Assembly: GCF_002409645.1 (NCBI RefSeq)
Contig: NZ_DHNR01000019.1
Coordinates: forward strand, 379,968-392,798
Reading direction: 5' to 3'
DNA: 12,831 nt
Source of the DNA: Acetobacter sp. UBA5411
GTDB lineage: Bacteria; Pseudomonadota; Alphaproteobacteria; Acetobacterales; Acetobacteraceae
Of this stretch, positions 7,686 to 12,831 are shown in pieces. The notes below the pieces were generated by a model. It did not search any database, was not told the DNA's origin, and was given only the letters and a program-made list of their open reading frames with translations. The first letter of the stretch is position 1. Each line of letters starts with the position of its first letter. Made by a program: the position numbers and the translations under genes.

Positions 7686-7873
7686 AGAAGACTATTCTAA
7701 CGTCAGGCACGGCTGGCTGGCGACGCTGGCTGATGCTTTTTGTGCTGGCCTGCACCATTTCCGCCTGCGCTGACGATGATGCAGACAGGAAATATGGTTT
7801 CCACTCCAAGCATCATCACGGAAAGCAGCCGCCGACCTGGTATAAGGTTCCTGACAAGCAGCCCATGAACTGA
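7682..7873 (+). CDS. small His-rich lipoprotein, last gene of the Mla-like operon
   Basis: The 63-residue product has a basic N-terminus (RR at 14-15), a hydrophobic core and lipobox ISAC, with Cys29 the likely lipid attachment site. The mature peptide of only 35 residues has an acidic patch (31-35), four His (H41, H44-H46) and a Pro-rich tail (PPTWYKVPDKQP). The ATG overlaps the previous stop as ATGA, so it belongs to the operon despite its size. Metal binding through the His cluster is possible but unproven. Being the last gene, just before a strong terminator, it is likely real. I do not recognise the family. Confidence 0.7.
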   Translation: MKKTILTSGTAGWRRWLMLFVLACTISACADDDADRKYGFHSKHHHGKQPPTWYKVPDKQPMN

Positions 7874-7963
7874 GCCTCTGCTGCCCTGTGACGTTGTTCT
7901 TAAAAGCGACACCAGAAATTCCGTCGTGATCAAGACGGCCAGCAAGAGAGCGCCTTAAACGAT

Positions 7964-7999
7964 AAAGCCGTTACCTGTTTGTTCAGGTAACGGCTTTTG
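7964..7999. terminator. bidirectional Rho-independent terminator between convergent operons
   Basis: AAAGCCGTTACCTG (7964-7977) pairs perfectly over 14 bp with CAGGTAACGGCTTT (7984-7997) around TTTGTT, followed by T on the + strand. On the - strand the same stem ends in TTT, preceding TATCG. It lies 91 nt after the small lipoprotein stop and 43 nt after the SulP stop on the other strand, so it probably ends both transcripts. A minor CCGTC/GACGG hairpin lies at 7921-7938. The rest of the 168-nt gap (7874-8041) shows nothing else. Confidence 0.9.
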
Positions 8000-8041
8000 T
8001 TCTTCTCTGATGGCAGTTGGTCGCCAGAAACAAACCGGCTT

Positions 8042-9499
8042 TTAGCCCGGGATCGAAGAGCAGCGCTCAAGCAGGCTGCTACTCTTCTGGTTAAGCCCCG
8101 TCAGTTGCACCACATACCCGCGTTCCTTCAGGCTGGTGACGATTGTTTCAATCGCTCCCGTACCCGTGCTGTCCCAGATATGAGCCTGACTCAGGTCGAT
8201 GGTCACGGCCGTGCCATTACCAGCTGCCGGTTCGCCATACTCGATGGAATCTTCCAGCAGTTCTGCCGAGGCGAAGAAGACTTCGCCTTTGACGGCGTAA
8301 TGCACCGATCCTGTCCGGGCATCCTGTGTCTTATCGACCTTAAGCATCGACGACACGTTGGAAGCGAAAAATACGCCGCTGAGCAGGACGCCGACGGCAA
8401 CGCCCGCCGCCAGATTGTGGGTCAGCACGACAACTACGACAGTCACGATCATGACCGTGCTGGCGAGAGGCGGGTGAGAAGTGATTTCCCTGAGAGACGA
8501 CCAGGAAAAAGTGCTGGCTGACACCATCACCATGATGGCGACCAGAGCGGCTACCGGCACCTGTGCGACAAGCGGACGCAGCAGCACCATCAGCACAAGC
8601 AGAAACACACCCGCGAAAAGTGTCGAAAGCCTTCCGCGACCGCCATAACGGACATTGCCGACTGTCTGGCCGATCATGCCGCAGCCTGCGATGCCACCAA
8701 ACAGGCCGGAAGCGCAGTTCGCCAGTCCCAGGCCGATGGATTCCTGACGCTTGTCGGATGGCGTGGACGTGAGATCATCCACCACACGCGCCGTCATCAG
8801 GCTTTCCAACAGCCCCACCATGGCCATTGCAAGCGCCGCCGGGAAGACGATTTCCAGTGTTTCAGATGTGAACGGCAGATGCGGCAGAACTGGAAGAGGT
8901 AGTCCGTCGGGAAGATGTCCAAGGTCTGACACGCGTGCGACCGGCATCGGATACAGCGTGACGATGACCGTCAGCACCACGATGCAGATGAGCGGAGAAG
9001 GGATTGCTGTAAAAAGACGAGGAACGCCGTAGATGATGGCCAGCCCGATCCCGAGCAGCATCCATGTCTGCCACGACACGCCAGTCAGATGCGGCAGCTG
9101 TGCCGAAAAGATCAGAATAGCCAGAGCGTTCACGAAGCCTGTCCGCACTGGCCGGGATACAAACCGCATCAGCACATGCAGGCGTAGCAGACCGAACACA
9201 ATCTGAATGACGCCGCAGAGCAGGGTCGCCAGCAGCAGATACTGCACACCATGTGCATGGACCAGACCAGCAGCAACGAGCGCGACCGAACCTGCTGCCG
9301 CAGAAATCATCGCTGGCCGACCGCCCGTAAAGGCAATGACGATGCTGATGACAAAGGAAGCATAAAGGCCGACCGAAGGATCAACGCCTGCGACGAAGGC
9401 AAAGGCGATGACCTCGGGGATAAGAGCAAAGGTCGCGACCATGCCGGCAAGGCATTCGCGAACGGGATTGGCTTTCCAGCCTCCCAAATAACCAGTCAT
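8042..9499 (-). CDS. SulP-family anion transporter with STAS domain
   Basis: The 485-residue inner-membrane protein has a SulP/SLC26 transport region (about 1-375) and a cytosolic STAS domain (about 385-485). SulP features include the start VRECLAGMVATFALIPEVIA (13-32), and the GLANCASGLFGGIAGCGMIG block in the middle. The STAS domain holds IWDSTGTGAIE with D443-S444-T445-G446 at the phosphorylatable-loop position. The family carries sulfate, bicarbonate, dicarboxylates or other anions; the substrate cannot be told from sequence alone, and the short form recalls BicA-like bicarbonate or general anion carriers. The start ATG (9497-9499) has a weak GGA upstream and lies 32 nt after the glycosyltransferase stop, so co-transcription is likely. 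The STAS domain is not MlaB, which is a separate STAS protein. Confidence 0.92.
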   Translation of the reverse strand: MTGYLGGWKANPVRECLAGMVATFALIPEVIAFAFVAGVDPSVGLYASFVISIVIAFTGGRPAMISAAAGSVALVAAGLVHAHGVQYLLLATLLCGVIQIVFGLLRLHVLMRFVSRPVRTGFVNALAILIFSAQLPHLTGVSWQTWMLLGIGLAIIYGVPRLFTAIPSPLICIVVLTVIVTLYPMPVARVSDLGHLPDGLPLPVLPHLPFTSETLEIVFPAALAMAMVGLLESLMTARVVDDLTSTPSDKRQESIGLGLANCASGLFGGIAGCGMIGQTVGNVRYGGRGRLSTLFAGVFLLVLMVLLRPLVAQVPVAALVAIMVMVSASTFSWSSLREITSHPPLASTVMIVTVVVVVLTHNLAAGVAVGVLLSGVFFASNVSSMLKVDKTQDARTGSVHYAVKGEVFFASAELLEDSIEYGEPAAGNGTAVTIDLSQAHIWDSTGTGAIETIVTSLKERGYVVQLTGLNQKSSSLLERCSSIPG

Positions 9500-9531
9500 T
9501 CAATATTCCAGATAAAGACGTCGAAAAAAAA

Positions 9532-11166
9532 TCAGGACCGTTTCTGAGCTGCGGCCATCTTTTTAAGGTGTGCGGCAACGCGTTTGACCACGTCATCCCA
9601 CTTGTGGGGTTTCTTCTGGCGGATAATCGTCAGATCCGGGTACCAGATCGAATCATCCCGTCCCGACAGCCAGCGCCAGCAGTTGTCAAACCTGTCCATG
9701 AGCAGGACAGGACGCCCCAGAGCTCCGGCAAGATGGACGAGCGATGTATCGACCGAAACCAGAATATCAATCCCCATAAGAAAGGAAGCCGTATCATCCA
9801 TTGTATCGGCGTAAGGCATCAGGTCCAGAATTTCCTTGCCGCAGGGCAGGGTCGTACCCTGTTCGGCGTGAGGGCCTTTCTGGAAACTGATCAGATTGAT
9901 GCCCGCTATTTTCCCCAATGGATCAAGCGTCTCCAGAGAGGTGGAGCGTTTGCGGTCAAGCATCAGCGCGCTGCTGAGGTGAGGGCGGGGTGCACCGCCC
10001 CAGACAAGTCCGACATTCAGCTTGCCGTTATCCGGCAGCAATTTACGCGCCGCCAGATCCTTCTGAGGATCAGTATGAAGATAAGGGATGGGGTCGCCCA
10101 TGGCGTCCTCCGTTCCCACAAAGACTCTGGGCAGGCTGATGAACGGACAATGCCAGTCAAATTCCGGCACGCTTCCACCAACCTGCACCACGGCAGCGCC
10201 CTCCACCCGGCGGCACAGATCTGCCAGCGTCTCAGGCACCCACAGATGAACGATCGCACCACGACGGGCCAGAGCCGGGATATAGCGGAGATACATCAGA
10301 GTATCGCCAAGGCCCTCTTCCTGCGTCACGAGTATACGCTTGCCGCGAATGTCCACGCCGTCTCCCAGAGAGGGAACCAGCAGTGACGCAGGCAGCTGGG
10401 AATGACCCGGAAGCTGGAGGCGCCATTCATGTTCCGCCCAGCCCTGCGCATATCGACCGGCCTTGAGAAGGGAGATCGAATGATTCAGGCGGATTGTCGC
10501 GTTCTGAGGTCGTTCAATGATGGCAGAGCGATAGAGAGCCAATGCGTCATCAGAACGGTTCAGGGCGGAGTAGATACAGGCCAGATTTGAGAGCGCACTG
10601 GCATTGTCTGGGATCAGTTTCAGCACTTTTTTGAATATTTTGGTGGCTTCATTGATCTCGCCCAGTTCCATGAGCGCGATGGCCTTGAAATTCATTGTCA
10701 GGGGCGAGGTCGGACGAATATCAAGCGAGTGGTTCAGAACCTTCAGCGCCTCTTCGGTCTCACCAAGGTAGATCAGGATTTCTCCCAGAGCATCCAGTAT
10801 CCGCGCATCGTTGGGCGTCGTCTCTAAAAGAGCGTCCAGCGTCTTTCTTGCCTGCTCTCTTCGGTTCAGACGACCGAAGAGAGCAACAAGATCGAGAGCC
10901 GGGTGTTTGCTGCCTTCACCAAGAAGAAAAGCGGAGTGAAGGCAGAGAGCGGCTTCTTCATGCCGATCAAGACCAGTAAGTGCGAAGCCCAGCAGGGTAT
11001 CGATGGTCTCGGATCCCATGCCGCCATGAGGGCTGAGAGCCGTCATGACCTCGGCAAAATGTCCGGCTTCCAGTTCCACCCCCGCCCGCCGTAGCAGCAG
11101 TTTCAGTGCTTCGCTGGAGGGAAGGGATGTATTCTCGGACAGCGGAGCGGGCGAGGGGAGCAGCAC
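9532..11166 (-). CDS. TPR protein with C-terminal GT-B (family 9-like) glycosyltransferase domain
   Basis: The 544-residue cytosolic protein has an N-terminal array of TPR repeats (about 20-250; for example ALGEILIYLGETEEALKVL and NLACIYSALNRSDDALALY). A GT-B domain follows, resembling ADP-heptose:LPS heptosyltransferases. It shows the N-terminal glycosyltransferase motif GLGDTL (285-290) in EEGLGDTLMYLRYIPAL and the C-terminal VDTSLVHLAGALGRPV (472-487), then WRW and DSIWYP. Such fusions are common in alphaproteobacteria and are usually annotated as TPR glycosyltransferases acting on surface glycans or proteins; the acceptor is unknown. Start: GTG (11164-11166), preceded by AGGA about 6 nt upstream. 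It follows carD by 13 nt, and its ribosome binding site lies in that gap. Confidence 0.85.
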   Translation of the reverse strand: MLLPSPAPLSENTSLPSSEALKLLLRRAGVELEAGHFAEVMTALSPHGGMGSETIDTLLGFALTGLDRHEEAALCLHSAFLLGEGSKHPALDLVALFGRLNRREQARKTLDALLETTPNDARILDALGEILIYLGETEEALKVLNHSLDIRPTSPLTMNFKAIALMELGEINEATKIFKKVLKLIPDNASALSNLACIYSALNRSDDALALYRSAIIERPQNATIRLNHSISLLKAGRYAQGWAEHEWRLQLPGHSQLPASLLVPSLGDGVDIRGKRILVTQEEGLGDTLMYLRYIPALARRGAIVHLWVPETLADLCRRVEGAAVVQVGGSVPEFDWHCPFISLPRVFVGTEDAMGDPIPYLHTDPQKDLAARKLLPDNGKLNVGLVWGGAPRPHLSSALMLDRKRSTSLETLDPLGKIAGINLISFQKGPHAEQGTTLPCGKEILDLMPYADTMDDTASFLMGIDILVSVDTSLVHLAGALGRPVLLMDRFDNCWRWLSGRDDSIWYPDLTIIRQKKPHKWDDVVKRVAAHLKKMAAAQKRS

Positions 11167-11179
11167 GTCAGTTCCTGTG

Positions 11180-11770
11180 TCAGGCGGCTTTCATCACGGC
11201 GGTGAGTGACTGAAGCACATCTGCCGGCTCTTTCTTTTCAAGAACCGCAACCTCGGCCACGAAACGTTCCTGAGCCGCTTCGAACAGCTTGCGCTCACTG
11301 AAGCTGCCATCGAGGCTGTCTACGTTCCGGCGCAGGTCGCGAAGCACTTCTGCAATCTGGACCAGATCACCGGAGTTGATCTTTTCCTGATAGGCCACAG
11401 CACGACGTGCCCACATGCCCTTGCTGACATGCGGTTTGCCCTTGATGATGGACATCGCCTTGTCGACAATCTCACGAGAGACGATCTTGCGCAGACCGGC
11501 CTTCCGCGCTTTTGAAAGCGGAATACGCAGCGTCATCTGATTGCCGGGGAAGGAGATCTGGATCACTTCCAGTTTTGTCCCGGCAATTTCGTCAACGCCG
11601 ATCCGGTCAACGCGCCCGACGCCGTGGGCGGCATAGACGATTGAATCGCCTTCCTGAAACGGATCTTCGTCTTTTACCTTCGTTTTCGCCTGCGCAGCGG
11701 TCGTGGCCGCTGCTGTCCGCGCCATGGCGTCTGTGACGCCGCCCTTCGGAGGAGATCTGAATGTATTCAT
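11180..11770 (-). CDS. carD: CarD/CdnL-family transcription regulator
   Basis: From the ATG at 11770 this is a 196-residue protein: a poorly conserved Ala/Thr/Lys-rich N-terminus, a CarD/TRCF RNA-polymerase-interacting domain (about 38-100, starting FQEGDSIVYAAHGVGRV) and an all-helical C-terminal domain with the family's basic/aromatic stretch GMWARRAVAYQEKI. CarD proteins bind the RNA polymerase beta subunit and stabilise open promoter complexes, often at rRNA and growth genes. The frame stays open upstream to a TTG at 11881 (233 residues), and an ATG at 11725 is also possible. I prefer 11770 because the upstream part does not look like the family; none of the starts has a strong ribosome binding site. 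It likely heads a unit with the glycosyltransferase and SulP genes. Confidence 0.9.
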   Translation of the reverse strand: MNTFRSPPKGGVTDAMARTAAATTAAQAKTKVKDEDPFQEGDSIVYAAHGVGRVDRIGVDEIAGTKLEVIQISFPGNQMTLRIPLSKARKAGLRKIVSREIVDKAMSIIKGKPHVSKGMWARRAVAYQEKINSGDLVQIAEVLRDLRRNVDSLDGSFSERKLFEAAQERFVAEVAVLEKKEPADVLQSLTAVMKAA

Positions 11771-11862
11771 GGATGCAGCTTTACCATAAAAACGCGACGT
11801 TGTCTTGTGGACGAAAATGCTCGGCATTGGATGCGAGCGTTCAATGCATCGACCGCCTGAAA

Positions 11863-11887
11863 GTTGCACTGTTTTTTGCAATGCAAC
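11863..11887. promoter_or_regulatory. nested inverted repeat upstream of carD (possible operator)
   Basis: GTTGCA (11863-11868) and TGCAAC (11882-11887) form an inverted repeat with a 13-nt spacer. Inside it, TTGCA-A-TGCAA (11876-11886) shares the right half-site. It is centred about 105 nt upstream of the chosen carD start, in the carD-porin gap. Two overlapping symmetries sharing a TGCAA half-site look like a regulator site, but no known operator was recognised and no clear promoter was seen in this gap. Confidence 0.3.
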
Positions 11888-11913
11888 CTGTTTGGATACT
11901 CCAGGACAACACT

Positions 11914-11972
11914 ACCTTTTCCGGCAAGTTCAACGCTCAGCATGATTGATGAACGCCACCTTTATCCGGCAA
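11914..11972. repeat. imperfect direct repeat in the porin-carD gap
   Basis: ACCTTTTCCGGCAA (11914-11927) and ACCTTTATCCGGCAA (11958-11972) differ by a single inserted base and are spaced about 44 nt, roughly four DNA turns. Both lie between the porin stop and the carD leader. They could be regulator half-sites or the trace of a small duplication. Confidence 0.3.
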
Positions 11973-11986
11973 ATACTTCTTTCTGC

Positions 11987-12831
11987 TCAGAAGAAGAGCA
12001 CTGCACCGCCAGAAGCCGAGTTGTCCTTGCCGCGATTGCCATTGTGCGCGATTGATTCTGTATGGCTGTATTCCGCAACGAACTGGATCCAGTCTGTCCA
12101 TTTGTAGAACAGCGCACCCACTTCAGACTCATTACGTCGGACAAGAATGGAATCGATTTCCCCTGGAGCCTGATAGAGGTTGCTGACACCATAACTCGCG
12201 GCGAGACGCAGCTTCTTGTCGAACGAGTAGGAACCCTGAACGTAATAGCCCTCGGAGTTACGCTTGTTGCCAGCGGGAGTAATACCGTCGAAGAAAAGTC
12301 CCGTGCTGCCGAGACCGCTGGCCCGATAATAATATCCGACGCCCTCGAAGCCCTTGTAGCTGAGCTTCGCACCGACTTCCCCAGCTTCAACCGTAGCACT
12401 TTTGCCTTGGCTTTCGCTAATGACAGAGGAATACAGCCTCTGCTGATGCTGGATCAGGAACCCGGCCCAGACACGGCCCTTGATGTCGCCGCTGGTGAAG
12501 TCATAGGTGATCTTGCCCTGAGCCATCGGGGCACTGTGGTGAGTGGACTGGGCCGAAAGAGCATCCGGTCCCGAGCCGTTATTGTTGGTTCCGGCAAAAT
12601 TGAACTCATCCATCGGCTGCATGACGCCAACCGTGACCTGCACGCCACTCATCATCGGCGACTGGTAGGAGATCTGCGGGATCCAGTCAGCATAGAGGTA
12701 ACCGACGCCGATACGACCAAGGCTGGTGTTGCCGGGGGCTGAGTTGCCGCCGATGGAACCCAGCGTGATGAGGGTGGCGTCATCAAGAATGGCGTCAGAA
12801 CCGAAGATGCCAAGATCACGACCGATCTTGA
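11987..12831 (-). CDS. outer-membrane porin, C-terminal part (5' end outside window)
   Basis: The frame is open from the window edge to TGA at 11987-11989, giving about 281 residues of the C-terminal region. It shows alternating hydrophobic/polar beta-strands separated by loops rich in Asn, Gly and Ser. The visible part begins KIGRDLGIFGSDAILDD, a stretch typical of the constriction-loop side of general porins (trimeric 16-strand beta-barrels of the OmpC/Porin_4 type). It ends GGAVLFF, with the C-terminal Phe required for BAM-dependent insertion. This implies passive diffusion of small solutes across the outer membrane; no substrate can be inferred. An internal ATG at 12655 is not the start, because the homologous strands continue beyond it. 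No clear terminator follows. Confidence 0.85.
   Translation of the reverse strand, partial: KIGRDLGIFGSDAILDDATLITLGSIGGNSAPGNTSLGRIGVGYLYADWIPQISYQSPMMSGVQVTVGVMQPMDEFNFAGTNNNGSGPDALSAQSTHHSAPMAQGKITYDFTSGDIKGRVWAGFLIQHQQRLYSSVISESQGKSATVEAGEVGAKLSYKGFEGVGYYYRASGLGSTGLFFDGITPAGNKRNSEGYYVQGSYSFDKKLRLAASYGVSNLYQAPGEIDSILVRRNESEVGALFYKWTDWIQFVAEYSHTESIAHNGNRGKDNSASGGAVLFF

Noticed and set aside
8042..8390. the SulP STAS domain as the missing MlaB
   Set aside because: It is fused to a SulP transporter, has the DSTG loop of that family, and lies on the opposite strand in a different unit.
9568..10386. 272-codon open frame on the + strand inside the glycosyltransferase gene
   Set aside because: It is antisense to a clearly conserved glycosyltransferase, its protein has no recognisable motifs, and long antisense frames are expected in GC-rich codon use.
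11979..12000. possible hairpin at the porin 3' end (TTCT-GCTC-AGAA)
   Set aside because: Very short, A/T-rich, and overlaps the coding end; not a credible terminator.
12062..12742. 226-codon + strand frame across the porin region
   Set aside because: The opposite frame encodes a porin with a C-terminal Phe and typical porin strands; this one is its shadow.

Overview
The window is about 12.8 kb of moderately GC-rich DNA from a Gram-negative bacterium, most likely an alphaproteobacterium and probably an acetic acid bacterium (Acetobacteraceae). That placement is an inference from the style of the proteins (CarD, TPR glycosyltransferase, short SulP, Asp-rich porin) and was not tested by any search. 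Outer-membrane genes (Mla-type lipid transport, a porin ending in Phe, lipoproteins) confirm a double-membrane cell.

Left part, + strand: the 3' part of tRNA-Thr(GGT) with a terminator (1-126), an AT-only palindrome (146-159), then a stand-alone MATE-family efflux pump (262-1659).

Centre, + strand, 1763-7873: a tightly packed operon. It starts with a membrane sensor (periplasmic Cache, GAF, C-terminal class III cyclase-like domain). An MlaE/YrbE permease, a 23-codon mini-ORF, an ABC-ATPase-like protein, an MCE/MlaD protein, a larger helical lipoprotein and a 63-residue His-rich lipoprotein follow. Junctions are 4-nt or 1-nt overlaps. The only gap, 64 nt between permease and ATPase, is bridged exactly by the mini-ORF, which carries a perfect 11-bp hairpin ending 2 nt before the ATPase start codon. 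The ABC protein has lost Walker A, the C-loop glycines, the normal Walker B order and the H-loop His. The cyclase-like domain has lost most catalytic positions. The operon therefore looks like a sensor-linked lipid-transport system with two pseudoenzymes. I regard this as the most interesting content. A bidirectional terminator closes it at 7964-7998.

Right part, - strand, read right to left: the C-terminal part of an outer-membrane porin (11987-12831, 5' end outside the window), then carD, a TPR plus GT-B-like glycosyltransferase and a SulP anion transporter. These last three have gaps of 13 and 32 nt and probably form one transcription unit converging on the central operon. No gene-free stretch exceeds 300 nt; the longest is the carD-porin gap (about 216 nt), which holds inverted and direct repeats that may be regulatory.
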